From Rutpela maculata (Eukaryota > Arthropoda > Insecta > Coleoptera > Cerambycidae): a DNA stretch of 64,000 nt. Both the position numbers and the translations under genes were made by a program. Positions 22,280 to 33,195 of this stretch are shown one piece after another. The stretch covers positions 104,041,869 through 104,105,868 of the forward strand of contig OW386285.2 in the NCBI GenBank assembly GCA_936432065.2, written 5' to 3'. Below the pieces are notes generated by a model, which saw nothing but the letters and a program-made list of their open reading frames with translations, had not been told where the DNA came from and did not search any database. Position 1 is the first letter of the stretch. Every line of letters begins with the position of its first letter.

Positions 22280-23104
22280 TTGGACTATCAGGTACATAAC
22301 CTATTATACATTTCAACGTGACAACACTGGAAAATAGCCACATATTATGTTATTTTTCATGGCAAACCAATATGTAATGTGTAATGAGGAGGGCAAGTTG
22401 CAAACGAACGTCCTATTATGGAGGGTACCCAAATGTTACAAAGTGTTACAAGGGGGGTAGGGGGTTACAAATAGTCCATTTTTAAAATGCTTTTATTAGG
22501 TCGACCTGTATCTATCTATGTAATTTGGCCTAAGGAACTGAATTTCACCCACTTCTAATTGTTGTATCATCATGAAATTTGGTAGTTGTGTGTCACTCTG
22601 ATGACAATACAATATGGTATACTCAATATTATAATATGTTTAAAATGGCCGCCGCCCCAAGTTGGCGGAATATCATTTTCTTTACAACCCCCTTGATATG
22701 GGTATCAAAAGAAATGGTTTGATAAGTAGAAAACAAATGTGATCCAAACTTCCAAAATTCAAAATGGCGGCGTTAACATGGCGGATAGGTTTTATCAATT
22801 GTCGTCGGATTCGACTGAAAATCGGTATCTGTGGGTTATCGAGGTTGCAGATTGCAATTATCCGGTCCAGATTTAACATATGGTTTGTTTTTTCGAAAGT
22901 GTCAAAATTCTAAAAAAATAAATTAATAGTTTAAAAAACTAAAGAAACATGCTTTTATAAATACTTCACTAAAAAGCAAAAAATAATCGTCGAAGCTGTA
23001 AGGGCCTTAGTGTAAGCCGTGTTTGTAATTAAGTATAATATTTGAGTATGAAAGCGTGGGGCGCTTTTCATTTAGGTATTCTAATGATGTCTTCAGCGTT
23101 TTAA
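22280..23104. other. No gene recognised; GC-richer GGCGGC/CCGCC patches
   Basis: Holds AAAATGGCCGCCGCC and CAAAATGGCGGCG (about 22630-22780) and phrases such as ATGAAATTTGGTAG and GATATGGGTATCAAA that resemble those at 44600-45000. It is probably a decayed copy of a repeat of that type. The minus-strand frame at 22682-22879 is not recognisable. Confidence 0.4.
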
Positions 23105-23485
23105 TTATAATTATAACGCTTCTTCTTTTTGTCTTGTGTTTCTAGCATAAAACTTTTTATTCGTGTTTTTGGCCTTATTATTGTAAACATGTATACCCAA
23201 ATCATAGATTAAAATACTAAAAAGGGTTCAAACTTTATAATCCCTATAAACATCTTTGCAAGAACAGGTACTGGAAATTCCTGCCATGTTTCTTAAAATT
23301 CGTTTCTGTACAATAAAAACATCGGCCGATAAGGTGGAGTTTCCCCAAAAGGCGATGCCATATCTTAGTCTAGACCTTACTTGTGCATGATATAAATTTA
23401 ATAGAATTGGTTTTAAACTTCTTATCAAATAAGAGATCGAATTCAGTTTTGATATTAATTGATCACAGTGAATTTTTGTTCGTAA
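23105..23485 (-). pseudogene. Non-LTR retrotransposon RT, C-terminal fragment
   Basis: The minus strand reads LRTKIHCDQLISKLNSISYL, then RSLKPILLNLYHAQVRSRLR, then YGIAFWGNS, VFIVQKRILRNMAGIS and SCKDVYRDYKV. This is the typical thumb/post-palm segment of CR1/Jockey-type reverse transcriptases (L-Y-x-A-x-V-x-S-R-L-x-Y-G-I-x-F-W-G, then Q-K-R-I-x-R). After a stop the similarity goes on with GIHVYNN and ARNTRQK, the usual C-terminal region, to about 23110. There is no palm domain and there are stops, so it is a dead, 5'-truncated copy. Confidence 0.8.
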
Positions 23486-24861
23486 GTAATATTATTTAAA
23501 TTTTTCTGGTTCTTTTATGGTAACGAATGATAATATTTACGTAAAAGTAATTAGCATAATAAATACGTTTTGTAAATGTTTTTGCACAGTATATTGTGGC
23601 GCAAGTCACTAATCGGTCAGAACGCGCTAGACATGCACTTATAAACTCAAAACGATAGCGGAAACAACGGAGCGCTGTACAAAAATGATCGTATATTTTA
23701 CTACAATAAAACAATGCAGATAATTCTTTCACTAAAAATTGCTCCATTCTTTTCTGCAGATTTCGTATAATAGAATTACTTTAATTTTAAAAATGCCTCG
23801 ATTAAATTAACACTGCACTATTTTGGTCCGCTTTGTTTAAACAATTTCTGTAACATTTATCAACAACAATTTTGAGAATAATTTGGCAGCACCTTAATCT
23901 AGAGAGAATAAGCTTTCCACTGGTTTGAAAATCATTAAGAAATGTTAAAAATAAGCTTGTAAATTCGGTTTCAACAAAATTAACATCAGTTTTCAGTAAC
24001 ACAAAAATTTTCGGAATTTTTTGTATGCCTTTTTGTAATTGCGTTCGGAATGGGGCCCTCCACATTTAGATCCTCAAGGTCATTCCAGGTAATGTCCATA
24101 TTTTTTCAAGTCCACACCCTGACATTTTAGGAGCATCTTTCGAGAAGCTAGATTCCTGACTATTTGTGAAGTGAATATGAATTACACTTCTAATTTCGTC
24201 TTCTAATTTCGCGATACAATCATCCGTAAAATAAAACGATTTTGCCTGCTTCTCTTACAGACTAATATTTGGTTACAATATTTTGTAAGTAAACATGCCA
24301 TTTTCTTCAGTGTTTGGTTTGTGTTTAGCGGTTAAGGACGTCATTATTATCTCCGTCATAGCGAACTGTTTACTCGAATTAGTGAAGCGAAATGTTTGCC
24401 CTGTCATGTCAAATGCTGATAGCAAAATTGTTATAGAATTTGAACGTATTTTCAAGAATTCCACTACGAAATACTGCGGACGACAAAGAGAAAAAAGGGA
24501 AATAATTTGATGTGTGTGCAAACACCAAGGAAGTATCATCAAGGGTTTTTAATTTTTATTTTTCTTTAAAGTTATAAACAAATTAAAAGTTCAACCAACA
24601 AGAATAGGGTCATTCACTAAAATGCATTCAATTTCAGGATGAAAGCTCTTTTCATGGCTGGGATATTTAAAGTCAAAATTGCCGCTTTTAGACATCAGCT
24701 TGAGAGGAGCGTGACATCATTGCACGGTTATTAACACAAAACATTTTCATTTTAAACAAAAAACTGTTTTTTCTTTGTTTTAAGTAATTTTTCTTCTTTA
24801 AATCAGTTTTTTCAATGTTTTAAATGGTATGTACCTAGTCCAATAAAGATATCATTTTTCA
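23486..24861. other. No gene recognised
   Basis: Several 80-90-codon minus-strand frames (23496-23747, 23802-24065, 24273-24542) and one plus-strand frame (24295-24510) occur here, but none shows a motif I recognise and their frames do not join through clear splice sites. A decayed element is possible. Confidence 0.35.
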
Positions 24862-25536
24862 AAAAAATTTCTCCCGGCAAGCTGATTTTTTCAGGGTCGA
24901 TGGAGTATCCGACCAAAAAGTCACAGTCCGTACCCCTTGGTGGGGGGGGGGGGTTGCAATAGGTTTCTTATTTTTTTTTTTGAAATTTTCTTTTTCAGTT
25001 TGTACATAATAATATTCTCTACAACTTTGCCTAATAAAATTTTTTTGTGACTTTTATTTTTGACGGTCCAGCGCCCATTATATATGGGAAAACATTCACC
25101 ATATATTTATTTATTATGGTGGCTAAATAGCTGGTTTTTTGCAGAGTTGATTGAGAACTGTCTCCATAGTCTCAAAAAAAAAATTGGTTGGAGACTCAGG
25201 AGACAGTTCTCAAATAACCCTGCAAAAACCAGCTATTCAGCCTTTTGTTTGTATATTTCCTGAACCATAATAAATAAATATGGTGAATGTTTTCCCATAT
25301 AATGGGCGCTGGGCCGTCAAAAATGAAAGTTACAAAAAAATTTTATTAGGCAAAGTTGTAGAGAATATTATTATGTACAAACTGGAAAAAGAAAATTTCA
25401 AAAAAATAAATAAATAAGAAACCACCCCTATTGCAACCCCCCCCCCCAATAGGTGCGGACTGTGACTTTTTGGTCGGATACTCGAGAGACACCACTCCAT
25501 CGACCCTGAAAAAATCAGCTTGGCGGGAATTATTTG
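24862..25536. mobile_element. Large palindrome (~675 bp) with G/C homopolymer runs
   Basis: The arms pair from GGCAAGCTGATTTTTTCAGG (24875) with CCTGAAAAAATCAGCTTGGC (25505) through TATCCGACCAAAAAGTCACA, CAAACTG-aligned blocks, GACGGTCCAGCGCCCATTAT and AAAACCAGCTATT, to a loop near 25170-25190. A 12-base G-run (~24943-24954) mirrors a C-run (~25438-25447). The frames predicted here are readings of the two strands of one hairpin. No TIR superfamily signature was seen. Confidence 0.7.
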
Positions 25537-25601
25537 TGAGCACCCCCTATAGAGAAGGTCTACTTTTACTGTATTAATGTTTAAAACAGGCTTAAAACTA
25601 T

Positions 25602-26268
25602 AAAACTGCTGCACAAGGAATCACTACTTCCACATCCAGATTTTCTATCCAAGTCACTCACAACGAAAAAATTTTGTATGTGGAAATAATTGTTTATGGA
25701 ACTTTAATAATATATTTGAAATCCTCTACCCCAAAAACCCATAAAACGATACCCCACATCGGTAGTGGGGTGGGGGTGGTAGGGGGGGTGGATAAAGTAA
25801 AAAATATTTTGAGGTTTCTGGTTCTTGTACACACACTAAATCACATTTTTTTTCATCCCTTTTAATAATGGGGTGGGGGTGGTAATGGGGGTGGCTAATG
25901 CCAAAGTTTTTTTTGAGACCTTAGCTTCTCTTGTATATACTAAATAACAATTTTATGAACTCTTACCTGCTTGATTTACCTATTTACCCAAATTTACCCC
26001 CAAACCCTTCGACGGAACAAGATGAAAATATAATATAGTTCTAGATCTCGTTAAAGTACATATGTGTACCAAATTTCAAGTCAATATCTCAAACTGAAAG
26101 GACTTCCAGAGTAAACGTGCGCACAAAAAAGTTACAGACCGGCAGACAGACTGAAATTTGTTTTTGCTCAAACTTAAAATCTCCACGTTTCATGACATTC
26201 TAAGCCTATTTAAACAATAAAAAAATTTTTGTCGTTACTATACTTCCACTGATGTGGAAGTAAAATTA
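25602..26268 (-). mobile_element. Family S, nearly full copy
   Basis: Reverse-oriented copy: the 3' end signature (CTGC-CAAGGAATCACTACTTCC, then ACATCCAGATTTTC) lies at 25607, and the 5' end (CTTCCACTGATGTGGAAGTA) at 26248. The interior has GAAACCTCAAAATATTTT-like, GGTATCGTTTTATGGGTTTT-like and TTGAGATATTGACTTGAAAT-like blocks shared with the other copies. Ends ACTTCCACATC / GATGTGGAAGT are short TIRs. Non-autonomous. Confidence 0.75.
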
Positions 26269-26513
26269 AATGGTGCCAACTTACTGTGTCTGCTACTACT
26301 ACTTGATGCTAGATGGCGCTCTTAATCGGATTTTGTAGGACTCTACAAATAAAATGCTCAGTTTATTGTATGTGGCCACTGACCATTTGACTCATATGAG
26401 TAAGACTACAGAGGCTATTTTTTGTGAGTGTGTTTACTGTTTATATCGGAATGGACCATCGTTGGTACTTTTCCTGCTTTCTGCTTTTCCACAAACTCCA
26501 AAATAATACATTT

Positions 26514-26655
26514 GTTTAAAACATCTCACTGCGTTTTAAACTGTGTTTTAGACAGTTGTATAAAGAGTTGTTTAAAACATCGCATCGTATTAAATATGTT
26601 TAAAACACGGTGCGATGTTTTAAACATCTTCTTTAAAATGTTTTGTTTTAAACAT
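26514..26655. repeat. GTTTAAAAC cluster with a 19-bp hairpin
   Basis: GTTTAAAACATCGCATCGT (26570-26588) and ACGGTGCGATGTTTTAAAC (26607-26625) pair with one mismatch around an 18-nt loop. Further GTTTAAAAC/GTTTTAAAC blocks occur at about 26514, 26533, 26598 and 26645. The plus-strand frame at 26428-26781 crosses this cluster and the next element, so it is not a gene. Confidence 0.65.
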
Positions 26656-26663
26656 GTCAACCC

Positions 26664-26990
26664 CAGTGCCGGTTTTAGATATAAATCGCCCCTAGACCCA
26701 GGTCAATTTTGCGCCCCCCTCCCGCTTGCTATTAATTTATGGGCAGCAAAAACTTTTTTTAGTCCGGAAAATTTTTTTTGAAGAGCGAGGGGGGGGAGAA
26801 ATCCAAGAAAAAATTTTTGAAGAGAAAAATTTTTTGACGAGCAGGGTTGAGAAATCCATAAAAATCTTTTTTAGTCCAAACATTTTTTGGAGAGCGGGGG
26901 GGAGAAATCCAAAAAATCCAAGAAATTTTTTTTTTTTGAAAAGCGGTAGCGCTCCTAGGCCTATGAGGCCTAGTCACAAAACCGGCCCTG
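26664..26990. mobile_element. hAT-type MITE with 8-bp target duplication
   Basis: Starts CAGTGCCGGTTTTAGAT and ends ACAAAACCGGCCCTG, and is flanked by GTCAACCC on both sides (26656-26663 and 26991-26998). Contents include GCGCCCCCCTCCCGC and repeated GAGCG-GGGGGAGAAATCCA blocks separated by A/T runs, and AGGCCTATGAGGCCT near the right end. The 327-bp body codes for nothing. The duplication is intact, so the insertion is comparatively young. Confidence 0.9.
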
Positions 26991-26999
26991 GTCAACCCT

Positions 27000-27840
27000 G
27001 GTAATAGAATACATTAAGATAGTTTTTGGAATTTTTGTGTTTGTGTGCACATCACGCAGAAATTACCGAACCAATTTGAATAGGGTTTTCACAGGTAAAT
27101 TTATCTAAGCTTGAAGTAACATTTAGTTTTTATTTCATCGAAATCGGCCTACTCTAATCCAAGTTTTATGAAAATCCGTTTAGAGATACAGCTTGATCTC
27201 TAAGTGCATTTGCACGGCATAAACTTCTGATTAAAATTCTGTAATATTCCAAAAAATTCGAGAGTATTCTGAAACATTCCAGAAAATTATAAAACCATAA
27301 AAATATAACTTAAAAGAAAGCACGCTTAGTGGAGGTAGCCGGGCGCGCCGCGCCGGCCACTCCACGCTCTCGTCAACCGTGCAATTACGTCACGCTTTAG
27401 ATTCACGTGGTGGTTATTTTAATTTATTTAACGGATTAACGTTGAAATACAATTCTGTTTTTTTGTATAGATACTATTTGAAGGATCCTCTTTCGAAATA
27501 ATAAATTTAAAAAATGGTGGCCTGGTGTCTTACACTTTGTTTACAGTTAAGAGAACAGGTGGATAGGGCAGAAGTCTCAAATTTCAAATGTGAAATTCCT
27601 AGTATATAAAAAATTATGAATGAACCTTCACGAGTTGTCGATTCTTGCCTACTCGTTCATTATACAAATGTGAATTGCTACTATTTCTATAAAAAATAAG
27701 ATTATCTAATGTGATTTTAAAATAAATAAATTAATTTAGTTATCGTCTACTATTATAATAACGCAGTGGGTTATGTGGCGAGACGTAGTACAAGCCGTCA
27801 AAATTGTTAACGACGTGAAGTTATAATGTAACCTCGGCAA
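27000..27840. other. Non-coding stretch with one GC-rich hairpin
   Basis: 27329-27365 (GTGGAGGTAGCCGGGCGCGC, then CGCGCCGGCCACTCCAC) forms a strong imperfect hairpin in otherwise AT-rich DNA. Around 27030-27200 the phrases CATCACGCAGAAATTACCGA and TTGAATAGGGTTTTCAC look like a decayed repeat. No coding frame. Confidence 0.45.
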
Positions 27841-27849
27841 GAATACCAC

Positions 27850-28325
27850 TATGGTACCTACTCTTAGATATAAAAAAGCCTTTGATACCGTCTGGATTCA
27901 GGAGCAACTTTATAAAATGATTACTTTTCGCGACACATCACTAAACTTTTACGTGACTAATAGAAGGTGGAAGTGCGAATGAATAACAAATTATCCACAC
28001 GGCGGCACATTCGCACGGGCCGGGCATTCCTCAGAGGTCGGTCCTCGGCCCTAAATTGTACAACTTGCATGTAATCGACTTCCCCATGTTCCTGAATACT
28101 AAACTTGTCAAATACGCTGATTACACAGCTATGTACACGCATAATCACAATGCACAAGCAACTAACATGCTTCTCAAACCCCACATGGATCATGCCAGGC
28201 GTATTACGATATGTGGAAGATTTGGGTAAATACGAAGAAATCGGAATCTATAGTCCTCATCCGCAGATTTGTAGAAAATAAAACCTTAACTCCAATTTTG
28301 ATAAAGGGAACCAAATTCTAAAAAA
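27850..28325 (+). pseudogene. Jockey-like reverse transcriptase, palm-domain remnant
   Basis: Translation gives LLLDIKKAFDTVWIQEQLYK (RT motif with the first catalytic Asp), then YVTNRRWKCE. After a frameshift it gives GIPQRSVLGPKLYNLHVIDF (the G-x-P-Q-G-S-x-L-G-P motif) and VKYADYTAMYTHNH (the Y/F-A-D-D box, here YADY). The second catalytic Asp is replaced by Tyr, and there are stops and at least one frameshift, so the copy is inactive. Order and spacing follow the Jockey clade. The TA-flanked element at 28354-28769 follows directly, and a probable continuation lies at 28895-29140. Confidence 0.8.
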
Positions 28326-28353
28326 ATGAATGTACGTTTAGACAAATGACTTA

Positions 28354-28769
28354 CAGTACGTTCACACAGCACGGTACGGCACGGCTATTTAATCGAAACG
28401 TTATTTTAACCGAATCGTATTGAGTGTTCACACAATGCGATAGTTTTGTCGCGTATACTGTCTCTTGGGTCCATTAAATAACAACTGACGATTCAGTGCG
28501 GTATACGCCTTACGGCAAAATAATCGAATCGTGAAGTCACTCATACATGTATGCGCCACTGGCGGTCGATTCGGTTTTTTATCAAATGACCGTATGCGGT
28601 TGCCAGTGACAAAACGGAACGTCAAATACGAACGAATCCGTAATTTTCCCGTATACGGTGGACTACCGTATCGTGTAAACATGCAGATTTAAAAGTATGC
28701 GCCACTGTGGAATTCGGCATTTTTACCGAGCCGATAAAATGACCGAAACCGTATCGTGTGAACGAGCTG
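28354..28769. mobile_element. MITE with TA flanks, probably inserted in the Jockey remnant
   Basis: Starts CAGTACGTTCACACAGCACG and ends CGTATCGTGTGAACGAGCTG, so its TIRs are roughly 22 bp with several mismatches; TA lies outside each end (28352-28353, 28770-28771). Inside, TATGCGCCACT appears twice (about 28550 and 28697) and GACCGTAT/GACCGAAACCGTAT-like strings recur. No coding capacity; the frames at 28428-28682 and 28697-28882 are by-products. Tc1/mariner-like flanks, superfamily tentative. Confidence 0.65.
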
Positions 28770-28894
28770 TAACGTTTAACCGACATATAAACGAAACTGT
28801 AGTCTATTTCATGTCCAGGAGTCTGTCCCGCCCTTGGTCAGGAATAGCAGACTGCGTGCAGACGGAACAAAATAATAATTGACACCATTATTTT

Positions 28895-29140
28895 GAGCCC
28901 TGATCCTTACATACGCGGGCACCGGCGGCGGCGTGGTGCAGCAGCACGTCGGTCATGACAGTGAAAAACTAAACGTTCTGGAACATAAGTTTATGCTTCT
29001 TAAGAGACATCTATTATGCACGTTGCCACGACATAATTGCGCTAGCGGACTACATCAGTCACATCTTAAAAATTAATCAGACGTTGCCCATCTTGACAGC
29101 CTATCCCATTTCATCTATACAATTATAAAATCTGTCAAAA
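28895..29140 (+). pseudogene. Probable distal part of the Jockey-like remnant
   Basis: One frame reads EKLNVLEHKFMLLKRHLL, resembling the K-L-Q-V-x-Q-N-K-x-L-R segment after the palm in Jockey RTs, and a further frame gives DVAHLDSLSHF, resembling the D-L-x-I-P-x-L-x-E-x-I segment. There are stops and frame changes. Position and orientation fit a continuation of 27850-28325 past the inserted MITE. The match is weak. Confidence 0.35.
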
Positions 29141-29849
29141 CTATTTCTATCCTCTTTTTCATTTCTGTTAGTTGCTTTTTGTTCGTTTTCTAAATTTTTC
29201 CCTTCCTGATCATCATTTTTGTAAGTATCATAATCTTTTGAAACCATAATATTTTAAGTTATACGGGACGAAACTAGTCCACTGTCTGTTGGCTGCTGGA
29301 TTCGGTTCCCTGCTTCGACAAATAACAAGGTCCGAGGGAATGATTGTATGTTTTTCAATAATGTAACGTCCTTCCGGACAACTCCGGCTTTGAATTTGGG
29401 GGTTGTCTAATTTATGTAGTGCGTCTTATGTTTATAATAATGTTAACGTAGTTCATGTTTTTTACATCCCACTTTGTTGACGGTAAATAAAAAATCATTA
29501 GCGTGTTCTTGAACATTCATTCCTCTATACAAACACTGATGCAATAATAACTGTGACAAATGAGAATATAAAACTAACCATTACATTTTATGTTGATTGT
29601 ATTTTCAAAAGAAACCTGACTTATCAAGAATTTAATGTTTTTTTTTTAATATTATGATATGGTGGGTTAATTTTATTACGGAAATTTAGGTTAAAGAAAA
29701 TCATTCGGTTCGAACAATTTATTGCAACATGAGTAAGTCGATAATAAGTACATTTATTGGCAGATTTTAGCCACTTGAATTTACCGTAGCGTGCATGTGA
29801 TGTAACGAATATTATATTTCTTATGAAGAACAAATGACAATTTAAGTAT

Positions 29850-30280
29850 TGTTACGTGTTTACACCCTGTATCATGGATTCGGAAATTATAATATCAGGG
29901 TAACACTGAATACTAGTTTATTAACTTAAGAACTAATTACAACAAATAATTACTTCACTAATATACCACAAGATACTATATTTCAATCACTTTATTACTT
30001 TGCTTACTTCTTCTTAATGTTTCTTAACTCACTATCTGTACTAAAACTGTTTTAACTAGGCTTCTCCATTCCTTTATATACCTAAAGATGAGAGCTCTAG
30101 AATGTTCTCTCCTCATTCTGTGATTTTCTAGTAGGCTCTCTGCAATTTCCAGATTCTGACACCGCGCGCCATCTCTGGGCCGATTGCCATACTAACTAAC
30201 TAACTTAATTATTTCTTTTACTTATACATGAAGCTTATAGGAATATCTAGAGAAGTCTCTGGGGGTAAAAATATGTAACA
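29850..30280 (-). mobile_element. Solo LTR of an LTR retrotransposon
   Basis: The 431-bp unit begins TGTTACGTG and ends ATGTAACA, i.e. TGTTAC...GTAACA, and is flanked by GTAT on both sides (29846-29849, 30281-30284). On the minus strand it has a TATA box, TATATAAAGG (30080-30071), and downstream an AATAAA (29922-29917), in the right order for U3-R-U5. A 4-bp duplication and these ends suit the Gypsy (Metaviridae) group, though 4-6 bp also occurs in others. No second LTR or internal gene is present, so this is a solo LTR left by LTR-LTR recombination. Confidence 0.85.
30071..30080 (-). promoter_or_regulatory. TATA box of the solo LTR
   Basis: TATATAAAGG on the minus strand, about 155 bp upstream of the LTR polyadenylation signal at 29917-29922. 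The LTR promoter could still initiate transcription toward lower coordinates. Confidence 0.65.
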
Positions 30281-30284
30281 GTAT

Positions 30285-31349
30285 TTAAGTGTCAAATTTT
30301 ATATTAAAAGTGAAACATTTTTCTTTAATCTCTGCGGTGGATGGTTGGTTCGAATGGTCTTCATTTGCTCTATGTACAGTCATAATGTACGTTTTGTTTT
30401 AATTTACTCTAAAACCGTACTCACAGTGTATTATTTGAAGATTATCGAGCAGGTGTGTGTATCTTGCTGCAACTAAGTTGTTAGGATCTGCAAATCTCAA
30501 GTTTGAAAATATCAGTCAACGCAAACAACTGTAAATGTCCAGCTAAAGTTACACAGATGCTTGTAATTTTAAATTTTGCTCTTATTCTCCTTTTTAAATC
30601 ATATTCTGGACGTTTTCCAGACATCGGGAAACTTATTTCTGTGATTACTTAGAAATGGAAATGATAAAACTAACTTAAAACCTTTATAATTTATGGGAGT
30701 ACCTACCCACGTAGAGAAAGGCATACATGCCCCTTTTTAAATTACTATTAAAGCTTTTAAGTTTTAATGAATGAACTAAATCTTTACTCATAGAATATCT
30801 GAAGAGTATTATAAAACCATACTTAACATTTAAAAGGTACGCGTAAATGCATTGAGTGAACCTTTTGTATTTAATGAAGAAAATATAAATGCAAATAAAT
30901 TTATTGTTACACTCACTTGATCCAAACGATATATGGACCGCCATGCATAGTTATAAAATAGACATATGACGAATACTGAGAATGATTCAGCTTATAGGTA
31001 GCTTATATCCTTGGGGCTGACCGTTTTACATTGCTTGAAGGCTGTGTGCATAAACTCTGTTGTGAATAATTCTACCTCAAATATGTTTTGTCTTAAGTTG
31101 CCTGTTAAATTACCAATTACTCTTTAAGTACGCCGATTTATTCTTGTAGAAGTGTATTTTCAATAGTCTAGTCTAGTCTCATTGGCCTGAATATATTTCT
31201 TAAAACTTGTAGCCTATTTTAAAATCTACTCTAAACCCTTTTAGTAATTAATACAAACACATTAAGACCTATAGTTTTATAGCGCCTGTATAACCTAACC
31301 TAAAAATTCAGCTTGATTTTAATATTTTGTTTGTTTGAAGTAGTATTAT
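30285..31349. other. No gene recognised
   Basis: The minus-strand frame at 30684-30944 (86 codons) has an AT-biased product with no known motif. No element ends seen. Confidence 0.4.
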
Positions 31350-31532
31350 TATGAGATGACGGGGGTGGAGCCAACATGCGCAAATATTTTTACCAGTAGC
31401 ATGGCGTCATCTGGGGTACAGGAGCTGTGTAATGGAGTATAGATTAAAACTTGCCAACTGTTCAGGAAAAGTATAAGAATAGTAATTTGTACTAAACTTT
31501 GCCTAATAAAGTTGTTTTATTATTATTATTAC
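31350..31532 (+). mobile_element. 3' end of a non-LTR retrotransposon with (ATT)n tail
   Basis: A GC-richer block (GATGACGGGGGTGGAGCC, TGGCGTCATCTGGGGTACAG) leads to TTGCCTAATAAAGTTG and a (TTA)n run at about 31517-31531. An AATAAA close to a microsatellite tail is typical of CR1/Jockey-type 3' ends in insects. No RT is left. Its body was either never copied or has decayed. Confidence 0.5.
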
Positions 31533-31737
31533 CGCCGTCGCCGCTCTACTGCAGTCCACTGCCGCCACTGATGTCGACATTGAATGTCACGTAATTCGTT
31601 CTCATTGGCTTAGAATGATGGAGTGCACAAACTCGTTTCTGCACATATTTTTTGCTGTTATCTTCTCATAGTAATACTATTCTACTTTTGAGAAAGTTAT
31701 TGGTAGTACTGCTTGCCACTATTATAAATAAATTACC

Positions 31738-31960
31738 GAGACCCGGCACGGTAGCGCAAAGGGCTGAAACATGTTACTGGCGAGCACACTTGATCACACT
31801 GTCCATCGTGTACTGGGTTCGATTCCTATCTCTGGCACTACCAATGTCGGTGGGTAATGGATATTGTCTGTGCTTTTTCAAATGTATATCCCCTTCCGGG
31901 CATCCTTGGCTTTGCGAAGTTGTCTACTATCTGTGTTGTGTTTATGTTTATTGATCTACA
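31738..31960 (+). mobile_element. tRNA-derived SINE
   Basis: A box TAGCGCAAAGG (31752-31762) and perfect B box GGGTTCGATTCC (31814-31825), 62 bp apart. The body contains GGCACTACCAATGTCGGTGG, GTATATCCCCTTCC and TTTGCGAAGTTGTCTA, with a layout like that of the SINE at 4865-5055 (GGCACTA after the B box, then GTATCCCCT). The wide box spacing and missing acceptor pairing rule out a real tRNA. The frame at 31652-31954 runs through it and is not a gene. Confidence 0.6.
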
Positions 31961-33111
31961 AACACACGTAATCCACAAATACATGAAATACCAACGAATA
32001 TTTCTTACCACAGCTTTAAAACTACTTATTTTGAAATGCTATAGTCTGAACAAAGCGAAACCAAATCCTTTTATGCTAAAGACTGACTTATTACAGGTTT
32101 TTGACCGCTTCATTAAAACTAGTAATTGTATGTAAGAAGGTTCGACTGGAAACTTCGTGATCTCAAAGTATATTAGATTTATAGGCCAGCATTGACCACC
32201 CGAAGATAATTTTATAGAGCAATTATAAAACCACAACGTTTCCTAAATTTTCCAATAAAACTCGATCCTTGGACGTAACAACTATACAGTTTTATTGAAA
32301 GGTAATTTTCAACCTTGTTATGTATTTGTTTGACTGTGTGTAAGAGGAAAATTTAACTTTTTAGGAACTTGAAGGAGAATAATATGTTTTCTATTTGATT
32401 TATCTTTATCTATTTAATTTGAATGTGTTCTTGAAAATACACTCTAGAGTGATTAGCTTATAATTGGAGAAATATATTAAATTACTTTTATGTGTGATAA
32501 AACTGGGTATTGAGGTTTATTTGTAAATATACAGTTCCCATAAGCATTGTAAACTAATTGCCTGTTGACATGATACGACCTACTTATACACTAATGAAAA
32601 ATTGGCGTCATCGCCAACAATTTACACTTCATTTCACGGTCAAAGTCAGATTTCAAACTTGTCGTTTATGTTAGATGCATATGCATAATATAAGGACTTA
32701 TATGCTCAATGAAATTAAAGCCCAGTATATTAAAACGATCGTCTGATTGATGTAATATAATGCAGCTAATTTCCTTATGATTTAGTTTCCGGCCAGTTTC
32801 TAATTTAGAGCGAGCTATCTGGCACACAATAATTATCATTATTGTAGTAAGGAAGATCGTGATAATAATCATAAATTAAGGCCACCACAAATACGCAATG
32901 CGAACTATGAATGAATTGTTTTCGAACAGCTTATAGTGTTCTCATCCCGAATGACTAAAAGTAATTCCATCTATGGCTTAATAATTACGTGCCATGTTTA
33001 AAATTGTTTTAAGAGAGTCATGTTTCGTGATGGTATTTTATTATTTTTTTGGACTACTTCAAATGATTTTAAAAAGGGAGGATGTTCTCGTTTCGACCCG
33101 TATTTATAAAC
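31961..33111. other. No gene recognised
   Basis: Plus- and minus-strand frames of 65-92 codons around 31857-32236 overlap each other and match nothing known. The rest is AT-rich without repeats shared with the window. Confidence 0.4.
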
Positions 33112-33195
33112 TTTTACTTCCACAGTAGTGGAAGTAGTAAGTATAATAATCGTAAAAAAAGATTTTTGTTCAAATGGGCTTAGAATTATTTCGGA
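33112..33195 (+). repeat. Family S, 5' terminal fragment
   Basis: TTTTACTTCCACAGTAGTGG, AAGTA, then GATTTTTGTTCAAATGGGCT and TAGAAT correspond to the first ~80 bp of the full copies. The rest is missing. Confidence 0.55.

Noticed and set aside
25330..25614. 94-codon minus-strand frame and its overlapping 65-codon partner
   Set aside because: Both read one arm of the palindrome 24862-25536, including the C-run, and the same peptide pattern appears in the other arm.
26428..27004. Overlapping frames of 117, 92 and 78 codons on both strands
   Set aside because: They run across the GTTTAAAAC hairpin cluster and the hAT MITE at 26664-26990; products are low-complexity and are readings of the repeat.
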